Positions 23,059-34,916 of a stretch of 64,000 nt of DNA are shown here, in pieces. This stretch comes from Girardinichthys multiradiatus (taxonomy: Eukaryota; Chordata; Actinopteri; Cyprinodontiformes; Goodeidae). The translations under genes were made by a program, and so were the position numbers. The stretch covers positions 10,546,740 through 10,610,739 of the forward strand of contig NC_061804.1 of NCBI RefSeq assembly GCF_021462225.1, in the 5' to 3' direction. Each line of letters begins with the position of its first letter. The stretch's first letter is position 1. The notes beneath the pieces were generated by a model that saw only the letters and a list, made by a program, of their open reading frames with translations, had not been told where the DNA came from and did not search any database.

Positions 23059-23530
23059 CGGTAAATGTGGACTCATCAGAGAACAATACATGTTTCACAT
23101 TCTCCACAGCCCAAGATTTGCGCTCCTTGCACCATTGAAACCGACGTTTGGCATTGACATAAGTGACCAAAGGTTTGGTTATAGGAGCCCGGCCGTGTAT
23201 ATTGACCCTGTGGAGCTCCCGAAGGACAGTTCTGGTGGAAACAGGAGAGTTGAGGTGCACATTTAATTCTGCCGTGATTTGGGCCGCCGTGGTTTTATGT
23301 TTTTTGGATACAATCCGGGTTAGCACCAGAACATCCCTTTCAGACAGCTTCCTCTTGCGTCCACAGTTAATCCTGTTGTATGTGGTTCGTCCTTCTTGGT
23401 GGTATGCTGACATTACCCTGGATACCGTGGCTCTTGATACATCACAAAGACTTGCTGTCTTGGTCACAGATGCGCCAGCAAGACGTGCACCAACAATTTG
23501 TCCTCTTTTGAACTCTGGTATGTCACCCAT
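23059..23530 (-). pseudogene. T2 transposase, N-terminal fragment
   Basis: About 158 residues of a Tc1-type transposase distinct from T1 (start MGDIPEFKRGQIVGARLAG). It contains the first helix-turn-helix (about residues 8-45), a basic NCGRKRKLSE stretch (about 55-64), a second DNA-binding region and LFSDESTF with the first catalytic Asp at residue 152. It then crosses into T1 sequence and continues only as junk for 17 residues. The catalytic core beyond the first Asp is missing, so it could at most bind DNA. Such N-terminal fragments can in principle act as repressors, but nothing here shows that. Confidence 0.88.
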
Positions 23531-23716
23531 AATGTTGTGTGCATTTCAATATTTAGAGCAAAACTGTGCTCTTACCCTGCTAATTGAACCTTCACACTCT
23601 GCTCTTACTGGTGCAATGTGCAATCAATGAAGACTGGTTACTAGGCTGGTCCAATTTAGCCATGAAACCTCCCACACTGAAATGACAGGTGTTTCAGTTT
23701 CATTGTCCAACCCCTG
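23059..23716 (-). mobile_element. Tc1-like element T2, 5' half only, fused to T1
   Basis: Read on the minus strand this is the 5' end of a second Tc1 family. Its terminal repeat starts CAGGGGTTGGACAATGAAAC at 23716 and is followed on the plus strand by TA (23717-23718). Coding sequence then starts at 23530 and runs to the first catalytic block before stopping at the junction with T1 near 23058. Its other half is absent. The result is a 2.0-kb composite with a TA at each end and two unrelated terminal repeats. Confidence 0.88.
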
Positions 23717-23718
23717 TA

Positions 23719-25261
23719 AGTTCAGCAAAACCTTCTTCTTGGTAAAATATTAAAAGCCTTTTCACAGAGCTTGTATATAGATGCACTGCATCACCCTGGA
23801 CTTATCATTTTTCTGGTCCTCAGGGGAGAATTAAACCAGATATGTTGTAATTAACTAAGTGGCCGCCGCCACTGCCCACTGTTTTACAGCGCTCCCATCT
23901 GTGATGATGCAGCCATCCAATCTCTAAGCTGTGGCTAATGGAAAGATATCGATCCTGGCTGCTCCATATTCAAAGGTGGATGTGTGCGTGTATGTGTGTG
24001 TGTGTGTGTTGGGGGGGTGTCATGAGAGTGTAAGAGGTAGACATGAGTCAATACTGCCATGCATTTACAGCCCGGCCTTTGTTTGCTTTGACAGATGGAG
24101 GTATTGATGTGATGTGCAGCATCACCATACATGAAGCAGAAGTCAGTCAAATATTAAACCAAGGGTATACTGAGGAAGCCCATCACGGCAGATGTTGCCA
24201 TAGATGGACACAGAACTGTTCTGTGACCGAAATTGATGGAAACAGGATCAACTCCATGGAAACTCAATCTGCTCATGAATACTGGAGCTCAGAATGAAAA
24301 GGCAGTGAGTGGAGATAAGATGATTTTATCTTTATCAGAAGTGTTAGTGGAGATGCTGACCAGCTCTATGTAAAAGACATCCAACAGGTGTTGCCTATCC
24401 ACCTTAAGACAAAGATATGAAACAAAAAATATGTAACAAGATAAGATTGCTTTTATTTTACTAAAAGCAGATTGGAAACCAGCTCTTAGCTTGCTGACTA
24501 TAGTTTTCAAAGTTTCAGTAAAAGTGTTTAGTGGAGCTACTTTAGTTTTTACACCATGACAACTCAACTCTTTCACAAGGGGAAATAATTATAACCAGCT
24601 GAACTGGTCTTTTGTGTAAGTATTAGAAACACATAGCAGCTATCTTTCAGCCAGCTGACTAGGAGTGTGCAGAAACCACTGTGGGAGGGACAAAGCTGCA
24701 TTACGTTTTTCACCATACAGTAGGAAGAAATTTCTCCAGACTGGATCCACAAAGAGAACTTGAGCTGATCCATCTATGAGTCATATCCAAACAGAAAGGA
24801 CACAAGCTAATGCTAGCCTAGTCCCTCAGGTAGCATTTCCCTCTGCAAAAGATCCTAAGCAAAGGGAAATACGCATTTAAAGAATACTTTTTGTATCCAT
24901 TTGTGATGAATTAGGTTGCCCTTTAGAAATAAATAATAAAGCTACTAGGTTTGTGAATTATTGTCAAAACATAGCAGCTTGGAGAAACCCAGTAAACCTA
25001 ACGTTGAAGCAAAAAGGCCTGTAAGGAAACTGAAAAAGGATTGTTTCTTTACTTTCTAATGAAACATTCATGTTTATTAAAAAATACTTGGAGATAAAAC
25101 ACAGGTAGATTTTTAAGAGCATTGCAAAAGCACTAAATAAGTACCCAGTATTTTAGTTATTTTTCTATATAACTGTTGATTAAATGATTAGATGCTATTT
25201 TGGGTATAAAAAAATAATTTACTTTATAAAAAAAATTGAATGTGGGGAAAATATGAGGGAA
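23719..25261. other. Non-coding, with (TG)n microsatellite
   Basis: Contains a TG repeat at 23981-24010 followed by a G run to 24017. The remaining short frames on both strands show no recognisable domain. Confidence 0.6.
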
Positions 25262-25545
25262 CAAGCAGTGGTGGTTCAGGCATCTGTTCAGGATCACTCC
25301 AGGGCAACTCCTTCTGGAGGTTTTTGGGGGTATTTCCCACTGGGAGGAGACTTCAGTGCAGACACAGAACCTGCAGGAGGGAGCATATGTCCCCCCTGCC
25401 TGGCCTGGGAACATCCCCAGAATGAGACGAAGGGTGTTGCTGGGTTCAGGGATGTCTGGGTTTCCCACCTTGAACTTCTGCTCCTGCTGTCCAATCTCAT
25501 ATAACCAGAACACAACGGATGGATGGAAAATGGATGGAATTTGGG
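25262..25545 (+). mobile_element. Rex3/RTE-type LINE, 3' tail fragment
   Basis: Corresponds to the extreme C-terminus and tail of a Rex3-like element. The order is a GGATC-containing start, a TTCCCACTGGGAGGAGA-like block, a CTGCCTGGCCTGGGAACA block and finally the ATGGATGG-type terminal repeat near 25519-25541. The implied peptide retains the shape of the Rex3 C-terminus (short Gly/Pro-rich, with WPGN-like words) but is diverged. Severe 5' truncation is the rule for this family. It has no coding value. Confidence 0.7.
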
Positions 25546-27420
25546 AAATAAATTTGTTTTATAAGGTCCAAGGTTTGGGCATTTCATTGAAGGAAGAGTC
25601 CTACTTTCCACTCTAGATTGCTGTGTTTTAAAGTTGTCTCTGGGTATCTTTGTGTTTTACCTCAGTTGTTTTAATGTTAGTGTCTTTTTGCATATTCAGT
25701 TCATTCAGACAACTCACATGTATATATTTAAATACATCTGTTATTACCCAACATAGAATAAGTTTGCTTCTAGTCAAATTGAGCAGGGTAGAGATGAGTG
25801 CATAAAACTTTCTCTGCATGCCAGGAGGTGATTAAAGAGTCTCTGACCTTGAAGCCCAAAGGGGGTGCTGGGGTGGTGGAAGGGCTGAAAAGGACCAAGC
25901 AGAAGGTGGAAGTAACAGCGGCAGAAAGGCAGGAAGTGCTGCATGAAATGTATAGTGCAGGGTGTTGTGTAGTTTAAATAGGCCGCCCAAATGATTAAGG
26001 TATGCTTCATTTATTCTGCAGACAGCAAGGATCTCATGTGAAGCTGCAGCACAGCTTGAATTGGCTCCCTGAACAAGCTTACAAGCTGCACCTGATTTCT
26101 TTATTCTTGCTTTTAAAACTATAGTACACATCAATTTCTACTGTCAAACAGCTGAGTGTCCTGAACAAACATCTGGAGGTGTAAGGTGATATTTTTTTTG
26201 CTTGTAAGTTTTAGATAAATTTAATAAAGAAATTTTCCCATCGCTAGATGTTCTTGATCTTTGACCTTTTCTATGGACTTTGAAAGATGTAATTTAAGAA
26301 CAGCTGATGCACTACCTGTATTCTAAGAGCTGAGTCAACATTCAAGCCACAAACAGTTTTCATGTAAGGTGATAATTAACATTTGCTTTGTAAAAACTGT
26401 TCATTCTACAGTAAAAGGGAAAAATCACAATTATTGCAGTTTCCTGTTGAATGACAACCCATTCAACATGGAGTCCCCTTTTCACACCACTTCCTGTGAA
26501 GGTATCATAACCTCGGCATCGTTGGGACCACCACAGGACCCCCCCCCACCGCTTGTCTTTGTGTTCTAAGTTACCACATCAAAGGTGTAATATAAAGAAA
26601 CTGCAGCTAAGACTTTCAGAGCTGACGAAGGTGTCTACGTTCTATAAATACGACTCCAAATTAAACTTGCAAAGAACAAAGAGTACAGCTGGAAGAAAAG
26701 AGCATTTCAGTGCTTGATTGCTAACAGTGTCCAGTTTGGATTCAGTTTAGGGGAAAACAAACCTGAAATCAGTTATGCCTAATCTAACCTGTAAACATCT
26801 GGAACAGCAGTAACAGCCCAATTACATTAGCTGTTTATTTTATTTAGTTTAAACTCCTGTATAAAAATGAACACCCATATAATTGCCTGCTGTGCTACAG
26901 CATTTTATGCAGTATATGTATAAATGTAATATGAAACAGGAGAAGGAACACAACTGTTAATATAATTTCAGCCAGATCTTGCATTGGATTTCATAAGGAA
27001 TTATCTTTAAAAAGCTATACAAATCCTGAGGGTTTTTAACTGACTGGCTGCTATTGATTTAGTTTAATCCAATTTAATGGTCACAGATAAATATATGTTG
27101 TTAAAATGCCATGGCAGACCATGAAAACTATGTTAGTATCCTTAATTTTTCATACACATGGATAATTCAAGCTTATTGGCGCAGACATGAGCATTTGGAC
27201 AGTCACACTTAAATACAAGGATGTCAAGAAAAACAATCAGAAGTAATAATAAGCAGCACTTCCTTAGTTTAGATGCCCCCCACCATGTTGCTCAAACACA
27301 GCACAGTATTGGCTGCCAAACGGATGTCGTTCAACTGAAGCTTTTGTCTGGAAAATGTGGGTCACTGTGATCCAGATTCTGGGCTCCACAAGCAAAAACT
27401 CTTCACACTGATAAAACTTA
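25546..27420. other. Non-coding, no gene seen
   Basis: AT-rich, with no supported gene and no recognised repeat. The opposing frames at 25774-26134 are proline-rich by composition only. Confidence 0.5.
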
Positions 27421-27425
27421 GTATC

Positions 27426-27436
27426 TGTTATGGTTG

Positions 27437-27467
<31 letters not shown>

Positions 27468-28173
27468 TATCCTGTCTGGTGTGAGTCTTCCTGCCCTTCT
27501 CCTGGAGCTCTGCTGTGGGCGTGGCGCTCAGCCAAACTAGGCACACCGGCAAGCAATCCCAGCTCCAGTGTTTAAAAGGAGGTGCAGGACAAGCATTCCC
27601 TGCCTGATGGGCCACATAGTTGGTAACCTCGAGCCTCCAAGTTCCTTGCTGAAAGTAAATTGTTCTAGTCCTGCTAAGTTTCCAGCCAGCCGATCCTAAG
27701 CCTGTTTCTTGTTGTTTTCGCTCCGAAGTTCTCAAGAAAATCTTCCTTCCGGATTCCTACATCTCACTGAAGACAGCTTCTACTCTAGAAATCAATCCAC
27801 CCCAAGCATCTCCTCAGAACCAAGCTGCTCCGAGCCCCTGCCAGCCTGCTTGCCCCCCTTCCAGCCAAGCTCCTCCTAACCTAAAGAACGGATCACCACC
27901 AGGAGATGGCCAAACCACAAACACCCCCCTCGAAACCTCTTCTCGCTTCCAGAAACGTAAGCGCTGTCCAAATCCAACTGCACCAAAATCCAGATCTTAA
28001 AAAAAAAGAACTTTCAACTAACTGAACCTCTCCTCCGAAGAATTTCCCTGTTCCAGTATAAGTGCCTGCGTCCTAATTTCAAGTGCGACAGAAAATAAAC
28101 CTTGTTTAAACTTTCTGTCTCCCTGTCTGAGTGGTTCTGCATGTGGATCAGCAAATTAACCCCTAATATGACA
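27426..28173 (+). mobile_element. Solo LTR candidate, 748 bp
   Basis: Starts TGTTATGG and ends ATATGACA. Flanks are GTATC (27421-27425) and GTCTC (28174-28178), a 5-bp target duplication with one mismatch. A (TG)n run with interruptions occupies 27435-27466, after which TGTTATCC recurs, so the true left edge could be either position. AATAAA lies near 28096 and the tail resembles that of the LTR at 61281, so the orientation is plus. The CCAGC/CCTCC-rich interior and open frames are fortuitous. Confidence 0.6.
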
Positions 28174-28178
28174 GTCTC

Positions 28179-28952
28179 TACCAAATTATAGTATTTTTAA
28201 TGATGATATATGTATCTATACACATTACATTTATGTTTGTTTGCATGACGTCTTAGGAATGTATGTGCATTTTAAATGACTTCTAATGATTCTTGTTTGG
28301 TTCTTAATAGGTATTGACCTTTTACTGCTTTAAGGTGTACCACAGCCTCAAAACATTTTCTGTCATGTTGTCCCTGAGACTGAACATATTTTTTTAAGAA
28401 ATACCGGACAGTGGACATTTTAATCTTGTTATACGAATGATAAAGTAATGCTTTCTTTTGTGAAACACTTATCCGTCAGAGCTGAACCTTAGTAGGTCAA
28501 AGAACAAGTCAGCCTTCTTCCATTTCATAACTATCAATAAACATAATATAAATACATAAAAAGCTTTTTAGAGGAAAATTTGTTATTTAGAGTATTTGAT
28601 TACTTAAACCAAAAAGAATCATTACTGTCACCATAGGTCTACCTTTTTTGAGCCAATGTACCAAAACATAACAAATTTCTGCATCAAATCTGGAAAAATA
28701 TTCAAAACTTTACTTCAATCCCAAGAGCAGTCAAAATTCTAGTAAAAAATAAAACAAATCAGGTTTTTGAAACTGAACTTTGGTTTTTGAAATTGTCTCA
28801 ACAAAAGACAAGCAGGCGGTTTAACAGGGAAATATGATTATCATTATCACTCCTTCGTTGGAAATAGGAAAAATACACCATCAGGATGTAGTGCGTGTCA
28901 GAGTATCACACAGACATCTAAGAAGGGAGAGGATAACAGAGGTTAGCCAGGT
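28179..28952. other. Non-coding; possible 3' UTR of the candidate exon
   Basis: On the minus strand this follows the stop codon of the candidate exon at 28953. No AATAAA was found on the minus strand within about 500 bases of that stop. No repeat was recognised. Confidence 0.4.
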
Positions 28953-29240
28953 CTAGGCTCCAATCTCTGTAAGCGGGCCGTAACGTTTTGTCAAAAGCTC
29001 TTCGTGTAATAACATTTTAAATTTCAGTTTCTGTTCTGCAGGCACTGCGCTATGTACTACAAAAGTGGACCTTATAGCTTCTGTAAGTGATCCTCCCTGA
29101 AAATGATAAAATTTGAATATATGAAAGTATCTGTTTAAGTTGTGATCAGAGAGGAGAATATCTCCACAGATTCCAGCAACAGCCATAATCCACTGCTCTT
29201 CTGAATTGTCTTGCACAGCCAGTCTTCTGCTGCTCGGAAA
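28953..29240 (-). CDS. Candidate terminal exon of an unidentified host gene
   Basis: Minus-strand frame of 95 codons ending in TAG. Upstream, a pyrimidine-rich tract ends CCGTTCAG at 29243-29241, a plausible splice acceptor. The frame is open from the first base after it (phase 0), giving FPSSRRLAVQDNSEEQW and onward. The peptide has a balanced globular composition (ICGDILLSDHNLN, then KLKFKMLLHEELLTKRYG) unlike the low-complexity chance frames elsewhere. It has no Met at the start and matches no transposon protein that I recognise. An alternative acceptor is TTTTCAG just before GGSLTEAI, which would shorten the exon to about 46 codons. I do not recognise the protein. No other exon of the same gene was identified. 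Confidence 0.4.
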   Translation of the reverse strand, partial: FPSSRRLAVQDNSEEQWIMAVAGICGDILLSDHNLNRYFHIFKFYHFQGGSLTEAIRSTFVVHSAVPAEQKLKFKMLLHEELLTKRYGPLTEIGA

Positions 29241-31737
29241 CTGAACGGGTAGAATGGATAAGAGCGGGCGTCTGGATGAGAGTGGTGGCCGGATGATTAT
29301 TAGTGCAGTTTTGCTATCAAATCAGCAGCTATTGATTCATGTGACGGTGAAGATAAATAAAGCTGGACAGTTTTGAGGTGTGTGTGTGTGTGTGAGGGTG
29401 CTTAGAAAGTGTTTCACATTAGCTTGAAAGTGCAATGATTCACTAATGGGCTTGTACTGCTTTGTCCCTCATTGATCCAAGCATTGGAAAGCTTGCCAAT
29501 GGCTTATGAGCTACATCGTGCAGCCCACGCTTAGATTTGCTACTACATTAAACTGCATAACACCCTAAACTGACCCCTAAAGGTTCTGGTTCTGCTTTTA
29601 TGCCATTTCCTTTTTAACTGCCTGCTCCATCACAAAGCGCTTGATGTCTCTCATTTCCCGGGTAATTAATGAGACGGCTAAATAAAATCTGACCAGAACA
29701 GATGTCCTCCTGCAACTCCTTTTTTTAGGTTTGTGTTGCATGTCGGAGACGAAGCAGGAGGCGATGTGTCGCTGAGCAGGAAAACCCTTACGGTGACCGA
29801 TGAAGGATTCCAAGTGTATCAAGAGGCATATTATATCTGCAATCTATTTGTGTTTACAGGTCAATAACTCACGCTACTGTTTCACCTCTAGAAATGTAAC
29901 TGCTTGGTGCAAATTTTCATCATGAAAGAGTGGGAAATTAAGCAAATACAAACCTGATTCACCAAGCCCTGGTGTAAAGCTTAGAAACTGGCTGCAGAAG
30001 CAAAGAGAAAGCTCATTTATTTGGTTAATGGTAACAATATGTTTTTATGTTTACCTGGCAGCGAGCTGTTCTGAACAAATTTCATGTGTTGATTTAAAAC
30101 AGAAGAGCTTCATTAATACTTGTAAAAGGTTCAGCAGCATTTGGTCAAGGGTGTATGACCCATGAACTTAAGACCACATATCAATCACATTTCCTAACGC
30201 AGTAAGCAATGATCTTCCTACAAATAGTTACAATGATGTGGCTGTTGAAGCTCTTTGCCCTCCTTCACACCATACTGAGACTGCGCTACTTTAAAAAGCA
30301 ACCAGAACATGGATGTTCTGGTTCAACACTGTGAAAAGAAAACATCCCATAGCGGTAGAACTATGCAGGATGGTCAGAAAAGCTAGGCACTAGGGATGTA
30401 AGCACCTTGTGATTGTCTTTACAACAAAGGAGGCTTAACCCTGCTACATTCAAATAGGTCTTGGAAGCTGTTGGGTGGTCTTAACTTGGTATGGAGGGGG
30501 CTTAAGGAGGAGGGTAAAGTAGTTTAAAAAGAACTAACTTGAGCAGTAACTATAAATATCAACTCCCACAGAAATCTTACAAAGCCAGTTAAATGCCAGG
30601 TGTCCAACTCACAACAGGTCAGAAGTTTTAGTTTCTTAGTTTGATCAGTCATTCAGATTTCCAGACTGTTCTCTTTATTACATAACTTCATGTTATCAAA
30701 TCAGCATCTATTTAGGAGACTGCGTGGAGCAATTTACCAACAGAAATTATCAGTTTAGGGATGGTTTAAAACTTCGCTAAATTAGACAAACTTGCTACTG
30801 ATGTGGGGAAGCATTTTTCTATGATTGTACAAGTGGTTAGGGTCCAACGTTTGATTGATATTAGCATGGTGGCAAAAATTACTATAAGCAAAAAATAAAT
30901 CAGTTCAGTTTCAATACTTTCAGAATTTATAGCCCTGGGGAAAATGTAGACTACAAGAGCTTCATGCTTTATGAAGCTTATGTTGAACAGCAGTGTTTAC
31001 ACACTGAAGAATCGGACTGGGGTATATAAACAAGGGTGAGCTTTGCTTCCTCTGCAGGATTACAAAATACAAATATTAGTCTTCCATCAAACAGGGAAAC
31101 CAAACTCAGTCATATACAATCCATTCTTCTCCTGAGGGGAAGGTTCATGGCTGAATTTACACCTGTTTGCACAACATTTTTTTCTTTCTCTAAGAGGAAA
31201 AATGCACAAAGCACTCATGCACCTGCAATGTTTTAGCAGCTTTTTGCAGGAGGCTGCTGCTGCACATTGATCTGCTCTGTGCCTGCTCTGGTCTTCACAC
31301 AGTATGAACAGTTTAAAGGTTCAGTGATTTGAACGATGATTTTGTCCACAATCATCAAAAGCAGAGTATTTCGTACTTTAACACAAGTGGAAAAATTAGA
31401 TGTAGTTAATGCAGTAAAGCCTCATCCACACCTCTAATTATCTAGCAGGTCACCTTATAGCTGGCTCAACCATGCAATCCACTTTGTCTTCAATCGAATG
31501 CATTAATATTTACTTAATTTCTACTAATTCATCCCTCCCATCAACATTCAAACCTCCCAACTGCCTTACTGCCATTTCTGATCCCTCTTCACCCCACCCA
31601 TCCCCTCATCCTTCTCAATGACTCCTACTAACCCCTCGTTATGACCCTTTTTATTCTACTCTTCTTCCTTTTTACTTCCTACGGGCCCTTCTTTGTAATC
31701 ATTTAGTTTTCTTTACTGAAATGTTAGTAATCTGTAA
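29241..31737. other. Non-coding, no gene confirmed
   Basis: Contains a (TG)n run at 29378-29394 and a 20-bp near-perfect palindrome at 30302-30321. A plus-strand acceptor-like site (T7 then AG at 29727-29728) opens a 45-codon frame, but there is no convincing donor. The minus frame at 29598-29822 is also unsupported. A C/T-rich stretch lies at 31545-31690. Confidence 0.5.
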
Positions 31738-32310
31738 TGTGTTTGTCCAAAAAGGTCAAAAAACAGAACAACTAGACTTGAGTTCTTGTAGTTGAAGACG
31801 TTTACTCTTCTTCTGAAGGGCTTAATCAATTCAGAGCTGGTGAGGGAGATGTTTTAAATTTTTTACATGCTGATTAGACTCAGCTAACAACAGGGTGTCG
31901 TTAGTACCGTTGTTAGCATGGATCACTGAGAGATGTTTTGGTCACATACAAGAAGGTGTGAATAGGTCTGCTGCCTTTTCCTCCGTCTAGGGTTGGATCT
32001 TCTTGTTTGACATAAATGGCTTCCTTTACTCCTCTCAAGCCATCTTTCCTCCCTGTACAAAATATGAAAATGTTTGTCCTCAAAAGAGTGTCCCTTGTCC
32101 TTGAGATGCAGGTGCATGTGAATTCAGCATGTGCAGAATGGGACATCCCAAACAGCTTAGAAGGTTGGAACTTCTCCCTCACTAGCTCTGAATTGAGAGA
32201 CCTTCAGTTGAAGAGTGAAACGTATTCAACTACAAGAACTGAAGTCCAGTTTTGCTTAACCATTTTTGGATTTACCATGTCCTGGATGACCGACTCTTCA
32301 CCATCTTAAT
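31738..32310 (-). mobile_element. Penelope-like element fragment with inverted flanking repeats
   Basis: Minus-strand peptides at about 32130-31940 contain HLKDKGHSFED, REERWLER and VKEAIYVK. These resemble the C-terminal GIY-YIG-type endonuclease region of fish Penelope-like retroelements. They lie in two frames, so the fragment is decayed. It is bracketed by an inverted repeat of about 105 bases: plus-strand 31740-31850 reads like the reverse complement of 32165-32290 (shared words include GTTCTTGTAGTTGAA and TCAATTCAGAGCT). Penelope elements often carry such pseudo-LTRs. The remaining coding part is missing. Confidence 0.6.
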
Positions 32311-33631
32311 GCGTTTATGTTCACTGAGAGAAATCTGCAGTGCCACATAAAAACTCTGACTGATAGCTGACGTGCAAATTTGCTTTAACAAAATCAAGTC
32401 AATTCACTGTCCTCCCCCACTTTTACCATTATTCATGTGACGTTTTAATTCCTATTTTTGTTTTTTTCTAATAACACCAAGTAGGGAGGAGTCATTCTTA
32501 AGACCTTCGTGGTGATGCTCGATCTGTTAATCCAAGTCTGCCCAATGGGTTACCATAATCCAGATCCTACATATTCCTATTAGTAGAAAGTATATTTCAA
32601 AGAGCCTTTTTTACACAAAAACAGATCCCGATTCAACCTATTCTTTAAGAATCCTGAAATGTAACAATTTAAAAAGCTTCACATGCAGCAGAGCCAGGAA
32701 GTAACTGCTGGATTTTCAAACGCCACACCCTAAATGCTCTGCAAAACAACATGATTTCAAGGCTGGAGAAGCAGCCAGGGTAAACCGCTGTTTCTATTAT
32801 AGTTTCAAAAAAACTGCTGGGACAAGTGGGCTGTGTCCCACAGCCATCACTCTCAAAACCCACAATGTGTCACCAGGGAAGCCAGGTGAAGAATCGCAGC
32901 TGAAGTGCAGCAGAATGTCTCACCTCTCAGGGAAGGAAGGCATCAATTCATGTCCTCAATTGCTGCGTATATTTCCATAATCTCCAACCTGAACTTTTGT
33001 TCTTTTGATGTAAACTTTATTTTTCTCTCAGCGCTGTGTTGTGACCAGGAGCCTCATTTACAAAATGGGTTTCCAACTTTGATCTTAAGCATAACTTCAG
33101 CAAAAAACCATATCTACTAATTATTTCTGAAAGCTCCCTTTGATATGATAATGATCTCACCTCTGAGTGCAGTCTAGACTAGACGTAACACGTGTGAGAG
33201 GGATTATCTGTTAAAGGTGTAAGGAACCGATTGGACAAGAGCAATCTGCAGCTATACTGTTTCTGTCTTCTCTTTTTAAACATCAGGAATCTTTCATGGC
33301 AGTGCAGTGGAACCACAATCCAAAGGCATGTGTTCAGCTCTGTCTGTCAGCCAATCATTAGGTCAACAGAATGACATGTTCTCCCTCACTTTAATCTCTT
33401 CAACCATCATTTTATCTTCCGAAAAAACCTATTTTCTCTTTTAGACCAAGGCTATACAGACACGCCTCAAATGAAAATCACACAGTTAATATAACATTTT
33501 CACATTACACATGCATAAAGCCCAAATGGGATTCCCCTGACCTTCTACAACAAATATTTTTCTTCCATGAATCAATCAGAACATGGCTGAGAATAAGTTC
33601 CGCTACACAACAATCTATTCAAGACTGGCAA
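32311..33631. other. Non-coding, no gene seen
   Basis: Short frames at 32669-33120 have no recognisable features. No repeat family was recognised. Confidence 0.5.
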
Positions 33632-34083
33632 CACAGATAAATCTTAATAAATTAGAATGCCACAAAAAACTTAATTTCAATTTGAAAAAAGAAATGCATA
33701 GATCCAACACACACAGATTGATATATTTTTGATGTTTATTTCTCTTCATTTGGATTAATTTGATTTATGTCAAATAAATATTAAGTAAGTCAGAAAATTT
33801 GAACATTACAGACCAAGAAGAGCTGTACTGCATGGACTTAGTTTTCAGTAGGCCCACAGTTCTGGATGAAAAATCCCTCATTATTTGTGTCTTGTTATAT
33901 ATATATATATTTTCTTATTTTTCAAGAAGGCAAATTCATTTTTTTTTTTTCATTAACTGTAAGCAATAGTCATACTGAAGAAAAATGCATAAATGACTAT
34001 ATAATACAAGTTTCACTTTTTGAATTGACCTAGTGAAATAAATCAACCTTTCCCTAGTAATCAAATTTATGGAGATGCACCTG
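33632..34083. mobile_element. Tc1-derived MITE, about 450 bp, related to T4 ends
   Basis: The right end reads (minus strand) CAGGTGCATCTCCATAAATT, matching the T4 terminus seen at 63004, and is followed by TA (34084-34085). The left end is a decayed counterpart (CAGATAAATCTTAATAAATT). The interior has no transposase coding. It includes an (AT)n run at 33896-33911 and a T run near 33938-33950. This fits an internally deleted non-autonomous derivative mobilised by T4 transposase. Confidence 0.55.
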
Positions 34084-34085
34084 TA

Positions 34086-34863
34086 TTTATTACAACCAAA
34101 GTTAGCATTTATTGACAGCAATTAGTGTGAACTAATCACATGGGCTGAGCTTAGTATTACACAACAGCCTTTACAGTACAAAGTCCAACTGTTTTGACAG
34201 ATTTTGGTAAAAGAATAAACATAATTCATAAGAGATTTGACCTAAAAATGTATTATGTTCAAGAAAGATTGGGACAGATCATAGAAAGAAACCCCACATT
34301 TCACCTCTAGAATTTTCCATAGCATTAAAGAACATAAGGAAAATCTCTGTCCCAAAGGCAAAGCTAAGGTTTTGGATCTACTGATGTTGTCCTTTTTGAG
34401 ATTTAGGTAACTAAACACCTTAAAAGTAATTGTTATACAACTCATAAATAGTGTATGGGCAGTGCATTGGCAGTGCTCAATAATGATCCGAATGTCACAT
34501 TAAAATATATGTCTAGTTTCTATAGGCACAACAATTTCAAATCTATACAGAGGAGCTTGCTTAAGAAACAACGAAAAACAATTTAAAATGCAAATTCATG
34601 CCAGACAACTAATTCTCCCTTGGAAATGAAGCTTTAAGAATCCATTTAGTTCAGAGCAAAGACATATACCTACTTAAGAAGGCGACTGGAGGTCTGGTTT
34701 CTGTTCTTTTCTCTTTTTAGTTTCTCTTTAGTTTAACAAATGTGATTTAATTGTTACCAAAATACAGAAAATAGAAAGTGTACATAGGACATTTGTGCAT
34801 CACTATGTCGTCAGCAGTTTAAATAAGATCCTGAGGTCAGCAACATTAAACATAAAACCCACC

Positions 34864-34916
<53 letters not shown>

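Noticed and set aside
29598..29822. Minus-strand 74-codon frame, and the plus-strand frame after the acceptor-like site at 29727
   Set aside because: The two overlap on opposite strands, neither has a convincing partner splice site, and neither peptide is recognisable.
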